Shown here: piece by piece, positions 40,269 through 50,158 of the stretch
Layout: the number at the start of each line of letters is the position of its first letter
How positions within the stretch are numbered: the first letter of the stretch is position 1
Assembly: GCF_965214215.1 (NCBI RefSeq)
Contig: NZ_CBDCBD010000003.1
Coordinates: forward strand, 1,426,001-1,490,000
DNA from: Poriferisodalis sp965214215
GTDB lineage: Bacteria > Actinomycetota > Acidimicrobiia > Acidimicrobiales > Poriferisodalaceae
Reading direction: 5' to 3'
DNA length: 64,000 nucleotides
Translations under genes and position numbers: made by a program
Notes under the pieces: generated by a model
Database searches by the model: none
Told to the model about the DNA's origin: nothing
What the model saw: only the letters and a program-made list of their open reading frames with translations

Positions 40269-41003
40269 ATGAGCGGCACCCCAGCATCAGGCAACGAATC
40301 CCCCAACGGCACGGTCACCGCAGAGCGGCACGGCAGTGTGCTGCTCGTGCGGGTAGACGACGGCAAAGCCAACGCTTTCTCGGTGCCGATGCTTGCGGCG
40401 CTCGATGCTCAGATCGACGAGGCGGAGGCCGACGACGGCGTCGGGGCTGTGGTGATAGCAGGCAACGACCGAGCGTTCTTCGCGGGATTCGACCTCAACG
40501 TGATCCGCGGCGGTGACCGTGCCGCGATCGGCGAACTGGTGTCGGCGGGCGGCGCGATGGTTCGACGGGCCTACGGCGCGTCGGTTCCGGTGGTGGCGGC
40601 GTGCACCGGCCATGCAGTCGCGGCCGGGGCTCTGCTGCTGCTCGGTTGCGACCACCGTGTCGGACCCGACGCCCCAGTCAAGATCGGCTTGAACGAGGTC
40701 GCGATTGCGCTGACCTTGCCGGACTGGGCCCTGACAATCTCCAAGGAGCGACTGTCGAAGCGTCACCTCCAGCGATGCGTGGCCAACGCTCGCCTATTGG
40801 ACGGCGCAGGGGCGGCCGAGGCTGGGTTCTTGGACGAGGCAGTGGCACCGGATGCAGTGGTCGGCAGAGCGCTTGAGGTCGCCGCGGAGCTGGCTGAGAC
40901 GCTTGACGCCCGCGCTTACGCCAGCACGGTGCGTGCGCTGCGCGGGGATGTCCTCGCTGAAATGGACGCTTCGGTTGAGCGAGATCGGGCGCCGGCGGAC
41001 TGA
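40269..41003 (+). CDS. Enoyl-CoA hydratase/isomerase family protein
   Basis: A 244-residue crotonase-fold protein. AVVIAGNDRAFFAGFDLNVIRGGD forms the first oxyanion-hole strand, and AACTGHAVAAGALLLLGCDHRVG the second, with Gly in the position that stabilises the thioester. The hydratase Glu pair is not obvious (KIGLNEVAIALTLPDWALTI carries one Glu), so isomerase or hydrolase activity is possible. The C-terminal helix is normal. It is the first gene of a probable plus-strand operon with the MDR dehydrogenase and the amidohydrolase-like gene. Confidence 0.88.
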   Translation: MSGTPASGNESPNGTVTAERHGSVLLVRVDDGKANAFSVPMLAALDAQIDEAEADDGVGAVVIAGNDRAFFAGFDLNVIRGGDRAAIGELVSAGGAMVRRAYGASVPVVAACTGHAVAAGALLLLGCDHRVGPDAPVKIGLNEVAIALTLPDWALTISKERLSKRHLQRCVANARLLDGAGAAEAGFLDEAVAPDAVVGRALEVAAELAETLDARAYASTVRALRGDVLAEMDASVERDRAPAD

Positions 41004-41065
41004 GACCGCAGCGCGAGACGTCGGCTTGGGACACAGATGACCGTCAGCGACATGGGGGCTCAGCA

Positions 41066-42085
41066 ATGAAGGCAATCGTGTTCGATGAGCACGGCGACAT
41101 CGACGTTCTGGCGTATCGCGACATCGACGCGCCCGAGCTGCAACCTGACGAAGTGCGGATCGCGGTGCGAGCCTGCTCGCTGAATTATCACGACGTGTTC
41201 ACGCGCCGTGGTATGCCCGGCATCAAGGTGCCGCTGCCGGGCATTCCCGGCTGCGACGCCGCCGGGCAGGTCGCCGAACTCGGATCCGATGTCGAGGGAT
41301 GGTCGGTGGGCGACCGGGTGCTGGTGGACCCGGTCCGGTGGAATCGCGGGACCGGCACGTTCTCGATGATCGGCGACACGCTGTGGGGTGCCTACGCCGA
41401 ACACGTCGTGGTGGCTGCGAGCCAGCTGATCGCTCTGGCCGATGACGTCTCCTACGAGGATGCTTCATGCCTGCCGGTGGCCTACGGCACCGCACACCGG
41501 ATGATGATCACCCGTGGCGAGGTCGGCCCCGACGACACCGTGCTGATCCTGGGCGCCAGCGGGGGAGTGGGCACCAGCGCGCTATTGATTTCGAAGATGC
41601 GAGGTGCACGGGTGATTGCCGCAGCCGGCACCGACGACAAATGCCAGCGCCTCGCCGACCTCGGCGCCGATGAAACGATCAACTACTCCGAGATCGACAT
41701 TGCCCGCTATTGCCGTGAGCAGACTGGGGGTCTGTTCGGCGGGGGCGGCTACGACGTGGTGGTGAACTTCACAGGCGGCGACACGTGGGCTCGCTCGCTG
41801 CGCTGTGTGCGCCAGGGAGGGCGCGTGCTCACCTGCGGCGCGACGGCCGGTTACGACCCACCGACCGACCTGCGGTTCATCTGGACCGCCGAGATGGACA
41901 TCCGCGGATCCAACGGCTGGAAGCGAGATGACCTTGATGAGCTGCTGGCAATGGTGCAGACCCGCGAACTGGTGCCGGTCATCGACTCGCTGGTGCCATT
42001 GCCCGACGGCGTGGAGGCGCACCGGGCCATGGAGGAGCGCCGGTTCTTCGGCAAGATCGTCATCACTGCCGACGCGCCGGTCTGA
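41066..42085 (+). CDS. Zinc-independent MDR alcohol dehydrogenase / quinone oxidoreductase-like
   Basis: A 339-residue medium-chain reductase. The GroES-like N-terminal part has LNYHDVFTRRGMPGIKVPLPGIPGCDAAGQVAELG; the Rossmann part has LILGASGGVGTSALLISKMRGARVIAAAGTDDKCQRLADLGADETINY. The structural-zinc Cys quartet is absent and the catalytic zinc ligands are not clear, pointing to the quinone oxidoreductase/enoyl reductase branch using NADPH. Located 62 nt after the crotonase gene and 11 nt before the amidohydrolase-like gene, probably co-transcribed. Confidence 0.88.
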   Translation: MKAIVFDEHGDIDVLAYRDIDAPELQPDEVRIAVRACSLNYHDVFTRRGMPGIKVPLPGIPGCDAAGQVAELGSDVEGWSVGDRVLVDPVRWNRGTGTFSMIGDTLWGAYAEHVVVAASQLIALADDVSYEDASCLPVAYGTAHRMMITRGEVGPDDTVLILGASGGVGTSALLISKMRGARVIAAAGTDDKCQRLADLGADETINYSEIDIARYCREQTGGLFGGGGYDVVVNFTGGDTWARSLRCVRQGGRVLTCGATAGYDPPTDLRFIWTAEMDIRGSNGWKRDDLDELLAMVQTRELVPVIDSLVPLPDGVEAHRAMEERRFFGKIVITADAPV

Positions 42086-42096
42086 GCCTCGCTGCG

Positions 42097-42978
42097 GTGG
42101 CCCACGACCCGAACGCCTCGGCGGCAGGCAGCGACGGCGACGCCATCGCTGTCATCGACTTCCGGTTCCGGCCCATCGGGGCGCGCAGCTGGACGCCCGA
42201 GACGACGTATCACTATCTCGAGCGGATGGGCCTCGAGCCGTGTCCCAGCTTCGTGTCCCAATCACGCGAGCTGATGTTCGCCGAGATGAACGAGGCCGGG
42301 ATCTCGCTGGGCGTCATCGGCGTGCCAGGCCCCACAGGCATCCGCGGGCTCGACCCCACCGGCTCGGCCGAGATCAGGGCCATCGTCGATGAGCATCCGG
42401 AACGCTTCGTGGGGTTCGGCTCTGTCGAACCCAGTGATGTCAGCGTCGCTGTCGCGGCCGTCGGCGAGCTCGCATCCCACGGCATGCGTGGCGTCACGGT
42501 CGACCCGTCCACCGCCGAGATCAGCCGCCGTTTCAATGATCCCGCGCTCTACCCCATCTATGAGGAGGCTCAGCGGCTAGGCCTCATCGTGTCCACCACG
42601 ATGAGCTGTTTGCTCGGCCCGTACCAAGACGACTGCCGCCCCGAGTACGTCGACCACGTCGCCACCGACTTTCCCAGCCTCACGGTGTCCATTCAGCACG
42701 GCGGCTGGCCGTACGTGCGCGAGGCGCTCGGCGTCGCCTACAAGCAGCCCAACGTGGTGATCGTGCCCGGCCAGTACGTCCACTACGGATTCCCCGGCTC
42801 ACAGGACTACGTGACCGCGCTGGCGCGCCAGCTTCCCGACCAGATCCTTTTCGGGAGCGTCTATCCCAACTGCGGTCCGCTCACCGACCTGCGCCGCATC
42901 GTGGCTGGCTGGGAGCTGCCGCCAGACATCGAACGCAAGTACCTGCGCGATAACGCCGCACGAATCCTCGACCTGTAG
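42097..42978 (+). CDS. Amidohydrolase-2-like protein with degenerate metal site
   Basis: A 293-residue TIM-barrel protein of the amidohydrolase 2 (ACMSD-like) family. RFVGFGSVEPSDVSVAVAAVGELASHGMRGVTVDPSTAEI, QHGGWPYVREALGVAYKQPNVVIVPGQYV and the C-terminal KYLRDNAARILDL are family blocks. The normal N-terminal metal motif (DxHxH-like) reads DFRFRP, and the late Asp region reads FGSVYPNCGP, so the usual metal ligands seem lost. It may bind metal differently or be a non-canonical lyase/hydrolase. The GTG start is 11 nt after the MDR gene. Confidence 0.75.
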   Translation: MAHDPNASAAGSDGDAIAVIDFRFRPIGARSWTPETTYHYLERMGLEPCPSFVSQSRELMFAEMNEAGISLGVIGVPGPTGIRGLDPTGSAEIRAIVDEHPERFVGFGSVEPSDVSVAVAAVGELASHGMRGVTVDPSTAEISRRFNDPALYPIYEEAQRLGLIVSTTMSCLLGPYQDDCRPEYVDHVATDFPSLTVSIQHGGWPYVREALGVAYKQPNVVIVPGQYVHYGFPGSQDYVTALARQLPDQILFGSVYPNCGPLTDLRRIVAGWELPPDIERKYLRDNAARILDL

Positions 42979-43166
42979 AGCGACCGCCGGACTTAGCCGC
43001 GGCTGTCTACAGCGAGTAAGCGAAGTCGCGCAGTGCAGCGGCGGTTGCCGCATCACCCCGTCGCGCAGCTGACAGCAGCCCCGGCCAGCTCTGTCGCTGT
43101 TGCAACGGCCTGCGCATCGGCGGCGTCGCGTGGCCCCGGCCGGGCATTCTGGGGCCTCAGTCCGGC

Positions 43167-44882
43167 TCAGGGGGCATCGGCATCGTGCGCGAGCAACCGG
43201 CGGGTAATTTCCCGGGCCTCGTCGAGGCTGCGCACCCGGTGCTCGGGGGGGATTCGGCGCAGTACGTTCAATGACTCGAGCGTGGCGGCGGGTGCGCCGT
43301 CGAGCGCCATCACGATGCAGTGCACGCCTTCGACATGAGCGGCGTCGATGAGCTGTTCGATGACCAGCGCAGCGCTGTCGTCGATGTAGTCGGTCTCGGA
43401 GAAGTCCAAGATGACGACCTGGTGACCGACGATGTCGTCCCCGATCGTGCGGATGAGCTTGCTCGAGGACGCGACCGTGAAGCTGCCGCGCAGCTTCACG
43501 ATGCCGGTGCGTGCCGAGTAGGGGGCAATCTCGTTTGTCGCAACATTCTGTTCGGTCAGGAAGACCTGATCCAGCAGCGGCACCGAGACGACGCTGTCGA
43601 GCTGGAGTTGTTCGAATTGGCGGGCGCCGATCATGCCGGCCACGATCAACCCGACGGCCACTGCGGTCACGAGGTCGACGAAGAGCATGATGCCGAGCGT
43701 GGTCACCATGATCAGCAGGTGCTCGCGCTGCACCCGGTGGAGTCGGGCGAAGAATCGCCAGTCGATGAGCTGCCAGCCGAAGATCACCAGCACGCCTGCC
43801 AACGCAGCGTGGGGCAGGTAGGCGAGCTGGCGTGCCAAACCCAGGACGATCGTCAGCAAGACGAGTGACCTGACGATGACAGCAACACGTGTTGTCGCCC
43901 CTGAGCGCACAGCGATCATGGTCGGCAGGAAGGACTGGTGACCGGCCAGCCCACCGACCATGCCCGCAGCGATGTTGCCCGCCCCGAGGCTGACGAGGCT
44001 CCGATCGGGATCCAGCTGGGTGCGCGTCTGCGCGTCGGCGGCGAGTATCGAGAGCAGCGCCCTGACGGTGCTCAGCAGGGCGATGGCGAGCGCTGGGGTC
44101 AGCGCCTCGGCGAGAAAGCCCGGTGACAGCACCGGCGCCGCGAGTTCAGGCAGGCCGGTCGGCAAGTCGTCGAGCGTTGCGACATCTCGGAGCCATACGA
44201 CGCTCAGCAGCGTGCCTGCGGCCAGACCGGCCAGCATCGGCGGCACCTTCGTTCGAAGCCGCTTGGGCCACGTGAGGGCGACCGCCAAGGTGAGCGCTCC
44301 GATCGCGAGTGCAGCGAAGTCGACGTTGGCGAATGCCTCGGGCCAGTCCTGTACCGCTGTCGCAGGCTTCGTGATCCAGACGGTTTGTCCGAGGAACGAG
44401 CGGACCATCGAGACGATGATCAGGACGCCGACTCCCGATGTGAAACCTGCGATGACCGAGTACGGCGTGTAGGCGACGAACCTGGCCAGCCGCAACAGAC
44501 CCAAGACAATCTGCATGAGCCCTGCCAGCATCACGATCGTGAGCGCTTTTCCCAGACTGTCCGCGTACGTCGCGACGACAACGGCCATCGGAATGGCGGT
44601 AACGCTGGAGACGTCTCCGAACTGCGGGCGCTCGCGTTCGAAGAACCCTACGAAGATCCCCACAGCGACCGCTGCGTAGATACCGCTGGCCGCATCCAAA
44701 CCGGCGGCGACCCCGAACGCGACCGACGGCGTCAGCACGACAAGCGCTGACATCACGCCTCCCGCGACATCGCCTCGCAGTGTCTGTAGGTCGTAAGAGG
44801 ACACGCGGATAGGTGAGCCTTCCCGTTGAGGCACCGGTTGTTTCCTGCTCTTGTTCCCGATTCCAATGACGTCGGCGCTCAC
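43167..44882 (-). CDS. SulP family anion transporter with STAS domain
   Basis: A 571-residue SLC26/SulP permease. DLQTLRGDVAGGVMSALVVLTPSVAFGVAAGLDAASGIYAAVAVGIFVGFF is the first TM block; LLSTVRALLSILAADAQTRTQLDPDRSLVSLGAGNIAAGMVGGLAGHQSFLPTMIAVRSGATTRVA is the conserved core. The C-terminal STAS domain (about 450-560) includes VVILDFSETDYIDDSAALVIEQLID. It probably moves sulfate, bicarbonate or another anion. The GTG start is uncertain, since the upstream part carries the interspersed repeat. It follows the bacteriocin ABC genes on the same strand after 99 nt. Confidence 0.9.
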   Translation of the reverse strand: MSADVIGIGNKSRKQPVPQREGSPIRVSSYDLQTLRGDVAGGVMSALVVLTPSVAFGVAAGLDAASGIYAAVAVGIFVGFFERERPQFGDVSSVTAIPMAVVVATYADSLGKALTIVMLAGLMQIVLGLLRLARFVAYTPYSVIAGFTSGVGVLIIVSMVRSFLGQTVWITKPATAVQDWPEAFANVDFAALAIGALTLAVALTWPKRLRTKVPPMLAGLAAGTLLSVVWLRDVATLDDLPTGLPELAAPVLSPGFLAEALTPALAIALLSTVRALLSILAADAQTRTQLDPDRSLVSLGAGNIAAGMVGGLAGHQSFLPTMIAVRSGATTRVAVIVRSLVLLTIVLGLARQLAYLPHAALAGVLVIFGWQLIDWRFFARLHRVQREHLLIMVTTLGIMLFVDLVTAVAVGLIVAGMIGARQFEQLQLDSVVSVPLLDQVFLTEQNVATNEIAPYSARTGIVKLRGSFTVASSSKLIRTIGDDIVGHQVVILDFSETDYIDDSAALVIEQLIDAAHVEGVHCIVMALDGAPAATLESLNVLRRIPPEHRVRSLDEAREITRRLLAHDADAP

Positions 44883-44921
44883 AGGCCGCTGCGGCCACGG
44901 CCTCGTCTATCAGCTCAGCCT
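44804..44921 (-). repeat. Interspersed repeat, diverged full-length copy
   Basis: Read on the minus strand this matches 30193-30297: AGGCTGAGC at the start, GAACAAGAGC in the middle and CACCTATCCGCG at the end, about 80% over the last 60 bp. It covers the 5' end of the SulP frame. Confidence 0.6.
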
Positions 44922-44981
44922 CTCAGCCATGTCGGCGCCGCACGAGTCTCTCACGAGACGACCGACGACGAACGAGACGAC

Positions 44982-47927
44982 TTACGCGAGCTGACGTTCG
45001 ACAAGGCTGCGGAACGGGCCGTCGATGGCGCTGAGTTCGTCGAAGTCGCCGACTTGGACGATGCGTCCCCGCTGCATCACGTAGATACGGTCGGCGTGAC
45101 GGATGGTCGAGAGTCGGTGCGCGATTACGATGCGGGTCGCGGCTAGCCGCTCGATGCTGCCCATGACCTGTGCTTGACTGCGTGCGTCGAGCCAGGCCGT
45201 TGCTTCGTCCAGCCAGACGACGCGCGGATTGCGGACCAGCGCGGCGGCGATTCGCAGACGCTGCGCCTGCCCGCCCGATACTGAGGCCGAGTCCTCGGTC
45301 ACGACGGTGTGAAGCTGCATCGGCATCTCGGCGATCTCGTCTTCGATGTCAGCCTGGCGAACGGCACGCCATGCGTCATCGATCGTGAGGTCATCGCCCA
45401 TGCCGATGATGTTGTCGAGCAGGCTGCCGGGCTGCAGTGCGCCGTCCTGCATGACGACGCCGAGTTGGCGCCGTAGCGCATGCCGGTCGAGCGAGGCAAG
45501 GTCGCGGCCGTCGTAGTAGATGCTGCCCGACGTCGGGTCCTCGAGCCCCAACGCCAGCCGCATCAGCGTGCTCTTGCCCGAGCCCGACTCGCCCACGATG
45601 GCGATGAACTCGCCCGCCCGTGCCGAGATCGAGACATCTTCGACCAATGGAGTGTCGGGTTCGTAGCGGAAGCTGACGTGGTCGAAGTGGAGGTCGCCCC
45701 CCAGCGAGACTGCAGAGCTGCTGTGGACGCCGGGTTCGGGCACCTCGTCGAGGACGGGCCGGACCTGCTCGAAGCCGGGCAAGGCGGCGGCGACCGCCTC
45801 GAACGAGCGACCGAGGTTGCCAGCCGCAGCGAAGAACGTCATCGCCACGGCGAAGACGACGAGGAAGTCGCTGATCTGCAGCTGTTCCGTGTCGCGGGAG
45901 AGGACGACTGCGAACAGGGCGGCGCCGACCAATGCCGGCGTGGCGGCGCCCAGCGAGATCAGATGCTCGTTCCGTCGTGAGACCTCGATCCCGGCCAGCA
46001 GCTGTTGCCGGTAATGCCGCGCCCACGCGGCGAAGGCCGATGGCTCTGCGCCGGCCGCGCGCAGCTTTCCTACCCCGTTGACGAATTGCAACAGCTCGCC
46101 AGTCAGGCGTCGTTCGGCGGCAAAGCCGCGACGCTGCGGCCCTAGCTGCCAGAGGCCGATCAATGCAGTGACCAGCAACATCGCCGCTGCGAGGCCGACG
46201 CTGAGCAGTGCGAGCGGAACGTCGTAGGCAAACAGGACGGCGAGCGTCGGCAGAAGGAAGACGAACGACAGCAGCGCGTTGACGACCACTCCTGAGAGCT
46301 GGTCGCGCATGAATTGGAACGAGGCCATGCGGATGGCGAGCTCACCGGCAGTGAAGCGCCGGAAGAAGCTCGGCGGCAGCCTCAGCAGTCGGTCCCAGGC
46401 CGCCGCGCTGACCCGGGCTGCGCTGCGGCCTTCGATGCGCATCAGCGAGGTCCCCTGCAGAATTTGCAGCAGCACCCCGACGACACCGAACAGGACCAGC
46501 GCGATCATCGTCTGTGCCAGCGCGTCTCCGTCGGCCGACGGGAGCACCCAGTCCGCCAGGACGCCGACAGCAATTGCAGGTGCCTGTGTCAGCAGTGCCG
46601 CTGCCAGTCCGGCCACGGCGAAGCGCCCGAAGCTGGAGGCGAGCCGGCGTCCGCCCAGCCGCACAAGGTCGAAAGCGCCGACAGCGCGATCTTTGGCCAG
46701 CGTCGGGTAGCACAGCCAGGCGCGCGACGAGAGCTGACGAGCTGTCGTCGAGTCGACGCGAGCGGCTCGCGCGCCGTCGGTCGGGTCGACCATGCGGTAG
46801 CGGCCGCTCCAGTGCGGCAACAACGCGACCGGCCGCTGGCCCTCATCGAGGAACCCGAGCATTGCGCCGTTGTCGCCCAGCCACCAGCGATCCTCGGCCT
46901 GCAAGCGCACCTGCCGGGCGCGGACGCCTGAGGCGCGAAAGATCGCATCGGGCGTGGGCGCCTCGGTGACGCGGCCCGGCGGCTGCGCCGGTTGCTGGAA
47001 GCGAATGCCGTCGCGCTCGCCAATCAAGGCGAGCGCCGCCATGAGCGCGGAGTCGTCGTGGGCAACGCTGGCGCGTTCAGGTTTGAGGATGCGGTTGAGG
47101 CCGGCGCGGGCCTGTTCGGCGTCGCGGCGGCGGAGCGCTTCGCGAGCGGCCTGCTCGTTGACGACGTCTGCCAGCAGCAGCAGTCGATTGAGTTGCTCGG
47201 CGTTCATCGCGAGCGTGTGGAACTCGTCGAGTGCCTCGAGCAGCCGGCCGCCGTCGGCGAGCTGACGAGAGCTGGCTGCGGTGATCGTGGCATCTTCAGC
47301 GAGCGTGAGCCAAGTATCGAACGAGAGCGGCATGAGACCAGTGCCGGCGGGCGCCGGCTCCTCGGTGTCGAGAAAGACGGCGGTGCCGTGCGAGACACCG
47401 ACCCAGACGACCGCTCCGGCGCGCGTCGTGAGCACGCTGTGTGCGTCGGCGTGCAGCCCAGAGTGGTTGCCGGGGTCGACGACGACCGTGGGACGCGGTC
47501 GCGGATCAATACGCGCCGCCACGGCACCGCCGATCGCGCTGATCCAACGGTCGACCTGATCGGCCAGTTCGTCGGCCAGTTCGCGGTCTGCGAACGCGGA
47601 ACGCTGCAGTCTGGCCAGGCGCGCGCCGGGAAGACCTTTGCCGACGGCCAGCAAGTGCGAGCCGTGCGAATCGATCCCGAAGACGATCTGCCCAGCCCCG
47701 GCGCGCAGGAGGTGGCTGGCAGGGGAGCTGGCGCCGCTGTCATCGGTTTCGAAGAGGAACACGTCGATGGCACCCTCAAGGACCAGGTAGGCGATCGAAG
47801 CGTCGTCGAGATTGATGGGCTGATTCGCGGCGCTGGCAACTGACTCGCCTTCGCTCAAGGCGAGCCGACCGAGTCGCGACTGCTCAACCGCGACGGTCGG
47901 CTCGACGATGGTGACCGGAATCGTCAT
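44982..47927 (-). CDS. NHLP bacteriocin-system ABC transporter, permease/ATPase without peptidase
   Basis: A 981-residue half-transporter of the NHLP/NHLM bacteriocin export type. About 380 N-terminal residues form a cyclic-nucleotide/cupin-like and helical region typical of this subfamily (for example DASIAYLVLEGAIDVFLF). A six-TM exporter domain (430-710) follows, then an ATPase with Walker A GESGSGKST, signature VSGGQAQRL and Walker B VVWLDEAT. It probably forms a heterodimer with the C39-containing ABC protein, whose stop it overlaps by 4 nt. Substrate: presumably the double-glycine leader peptide at 50850. Confidence 0.88.
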   Translation of the reverse strand: MTIPVTIVEPTVAVEQSRLGRLALSEGESVASAANQPINLDDASIAYLVLEGAIDVFLFETDDSGASSPASHLLRAGAGQIVFGIDSHGSHLLAVGKGLPGARLARLQRSAFADRELADELADQVDRWISAIGGAVAARIDPRPRPTVVVDPGNHSGLHADAHSVLTTRAGAVVWVGVSHGTAVFLDTEEPAPAGTGLMPLSFDTWLTLAEDATITAASSRQLADGGRLLEALDEFHTLAMNAEQLNRLLLLADVVNEQAAREALRRRDAEQARAGLNRILKPERASVAHDDSALMAALALIGERDGIRFQQPAQPPGRVTEAPTPDAIFRASGVRARQVRLQAEDRWWLGDNGAMLGFLDEGQRPVALLPHWSGRYRMVDPTDGARAARVDSTTARQLSSRAWLCYPTLAKDRAVGAFDLVRLGGRRLASSFGRFAVAGLAAALLTQAPAIAVGVLADWVLPSADGDALAQTMIALVLFGVVGVLLQILQGTSLMRIEGRSAARVSAAAWDRLLRLPPSFFRRFTAGELAIRMASFQFMRDQLSGVVVNALLSFVFLLPTLAVLFAYDVPLALLSVGLAAAMLLVTALIGLWQLGPQRRGFAAERRLTGELLQFVNGVGKLRAAGAEPSAFAAWARHYRQQLLAGIEVSRRNEHLISLGAATPALVGAALFAVVLSRDTEQLQISDFLVVFAVAMTFFAAAGNLGRSFEAVAAALPGFEQVRPVLDEVPEPGVHSSSAVSLGGDLHFDHVSFRYEPDTPLVEDVSISARAGEFIAIVGESGSGKSTLMRLALGLEDPTSGSIYYDGRDLASLDRHALRRQLGVVMQDGALQPGSLLDNIIGMGDDLTIDDAWRAVRQADIEDEIAEMPMQLHTVVTEDSASVSGGQAQRLRIAAALVRNPRVVWLDEATAWLDARSQAQVMGSIERLAATRIVIAHRLSTIRHADRIYVMQRGRIVQVGDFDELSAIDGPFRSLVERQLA

Positions 47928-50152
47928 TGGGCGTGAACCAATTGGGCGTAGGTGCCGTCGGCATCGGCGATCAGCGCCTCATGGACTCCCCGCTGCACTT
48001 CGCGGCCGCGGTCGAGCACGATGATCAGGTCGCAGTCGCGGATCGTGCTCAGCCGATGGGCGACGATCACGCATGAGCAGCCTCGGCGGCGCAGGGCGTC
48101 GTCGATGCGCTGCTCAGTCACGGCGTCGAGCGTGCTGGTTGCCTCGTCGAGGAACAGCAGCGACGGTCGGTTGACCAACGCGCGGGCGATCTCGAGTCGC
48201 TGGCGCTGTCCGCCGCTGAAGTTGCGGCCGCCTTCTTGGATGTGGGCGTCATATCCGCCGCTGCGTCCCACGATCTCTTCGTGGATCATCGCATCGCGTG
48301 CAGCGGCGACGATGTCGGCTTGGGCGATGGCGGAATTCCACATCGTGAGGTTGTCGCGCACGCTGCCGTCGAAGAGCACGATCCGCTGGTCGACCGTTGC
48401 CAGCGAGGCGGTGAGGATCGGGCGCGGGATCTCGCGGGCAGGCACGCCGTCGAGCAGGATCTCACCCGACCATGGCGCGTACTCGCCGTTGACGAGGCGC
48501 AGCAGCGTCGATTTGCCCGATCCGGTCGGACCGACTACGGCGATCCGCTGGCCCGGCTCGACCGTGAGGCTGAGGCCGTCGATCACCGGGTCGCCATGGC
48601 GTCGGTAGCCGAACGTGACGTCGCGCAGCTCGAGTCGACCGGCGAGCCGCAGGCGACCCTTGAGGCTGGCGACCGTGCCCCCTTGAGCGTCACGTTGGCT
48701 CGCCTCAGCGGCAGTGAGGGAGGCGTCCTCTTGCGCGCTGAACACGTCGGCGACGCGCTGAAGGTCGGCTTCGAGCAGCTGGAAGGTGTCTGCGAACTGG
48801 ACAAACCGTCCGACCGGGGCAAGGAAGTTCCCAGCGAGCACATAGAGCGCGAACATCTCGCCGATGGTGAGGTCGCCCTCGATGACGCGCAAGCCGCCGA
48901 GTCCGAGCACGGTCAACCCGCTCAGGACCAAGAAGAGCTGCGGCAGGGCAGCGTTGACGTAGCCCAATTCGACGAAATGTTGCCGGGCGGAGAGCTCCCG
49001 AGCCTGGTATCCGCTCCAGCGGGCGAAGAAGTCGTCTTCGGCGGCGGTGGCTCGCAGCGAGTCGATCTGACGCAGACCAGCGGTCTCGATCCCGAACAGC
49101 AATGCCTGTTCACGACGCAGCTGTCGATTCTGATCAAGCCGGCGCCGGCTCAGGACTCGAGTCACCGCCACATTGCCCAGTGCGATCGCGAGGACGATCA
49201 AGCCGATCAGCGGGTCGTAGATCACGAGCGGCACGACGAGCAACGCGCTCACCATCAGCTCGACGACCGCTCCCACGAAGCGCTGAGCCGCGCCCGTCGC
49301 GATCTGATCGACGAGGCTGAGCCGTGAGGCGAGGTCGCCAGCGAATCGGTGCGCAAAATACTGCGTCGGCAGTCGGAATAGTCGCCAGAGCAATCGCTGA
49401 GAGTGGGTGATCGCCAGCCGGATCGAGATCTTGCGCAGCGTCATCTGCTGCAGCAAGGTGAGCACGTAGGCGGCGGCGCCGGCGAGCAGCATCGCGACGA
49501 TGATCCAGATGCCCCAGTCGCGCTCGGTGCCGATCAGGACTTCGTCGACGAAGACTCCCAGCAGGATCGGCAACGCGAGCGCTGGTACTGCGAGCAGCAG
49601 ACCGGCGAGAACCACGGCGATCAGTGCGCCGCGAGCCTCACGCAACCAGGGCCAGAGCGCTCGCCAGAGTGCAGGCGGCTTGCCGCCCTCTTGGAACGAC
49701 GATGTCGGCTCGGCCGTCAGCACGATGCCCGTGAAGGCCTCGCCGAATGTCTCCCGACTGACGGTGCGTCGACCGTTGGCCGGGTCATTGAGGTGGTATC
49801 GATCGTCCGATACGCCCTCGAGCACGAGGAAGTGGTTGAACTCCCAGAACAAGATGGCGGGCAGCTCGACGTCGTCGAGCAGCTCGACGTCCTTTCGCCA
49901 GCCGCGGACGCGCAGCCCGTAGCGCTCCCCGGCGCGGACGATGCCCGCAGCATTGGAGCCGTCCCGACTGACACCGCAGGCCTCGCGCAGCTCCTCGAGC
50001 GGAACCCAGCGTCCGAAGTGGGCCAGGACGATGCCGAGCGAGGCGGCCCCGCACTCGGTCGCTTCCAGCTGGGGGATGATGGGCGTGCGCAGGCGGCGTC
50101 GCGCAAATGGTCGCCATGGTCGCCGCCCCGCAGGCCCCCCAATTGCGGGCAT
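47924..50152 (-). CDS. NHLP bacteriocin-system ABC transporter with C39 leader peptidase
   Basis: A 742-residue peptidase-containing ABC transporter (PCAT). The N-terminal C39 peptidase has Cys34 (ATECGAASL), His107 (EFNHFLVLEG) and Asp123 (HLNDPANG), the full catalytic set that cuts after a double glycine. The six-TM exporter core follows, then an ATPase with GPTGSGKST, FSGGQRQRLEIARAL and LLFLDEATSTLD. It would cleave the leader of the precursor at 50850 and export the core. Start ATG 7 nt after the HlyD-like stop. Confidence 0.93.
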   Translation of the reverse strand: MPAIGGPAGRRPWRPFARRRLRTPIIPQLEATECGAASLGIVLAHFGRWVPLEELREACGVSRDGSNAAGIVRAGERYGLRVRGWRKDVELLDDVELPAILFWEFNHFLVLEGVSDDRYHLNDPANGRRTVSRETFGEAFTGIVLTAEPTSSFQEGGKPPALWRALWPWLREARGALIAVVLAGLLLAVPALALPILLGVFVDEVLIGTERDWGIWIIVAMLLAGAAAYVLTLLQQMTLRKISIRLAITHSQRLLWRLFRLPTQYFAHRFAGDLASRLSLVDQIATGAAQRFVGAVVELMVSALLVVPLVIYDPLIGLIVLAIALGNVAVTRVLSRRRLDQNRQLRREQALLFGIETAGLRQIDSLRATAAEDDFFARWSGYQARELSARQHFVELGYVNAALPQLFLVLSGLTVLGLGGLRVIEGDLTIGEMFALYVLAGNFLAPVGRFVQFADTFQLLEADLQRVADVFSAQEDASLTAAEASQRDAQGGTVASLKGRLRLAGRLELRDVTFGYRRHGDPVIDGLSLTVEPGQRIAVVGPTGSGKSTLLRLVNGEYAPWSGEILLDGVPAREIPRPILTASLATVDQRIVLFDGSVRDNLTMWNSAIAQADIVAAARDAMIHEEIVGRSGGYDAHIQEGGRNFSGGQRQRLEIARALVNRPSLLFLDEATSTLDAVTEQRIDDALRRRGCSCVIVAHRLSTIRDCDLIIVLDRGREVQRGVHEALIADADGTYAQLVHAQ

Positions 50153-50158
50153 CGTTCG

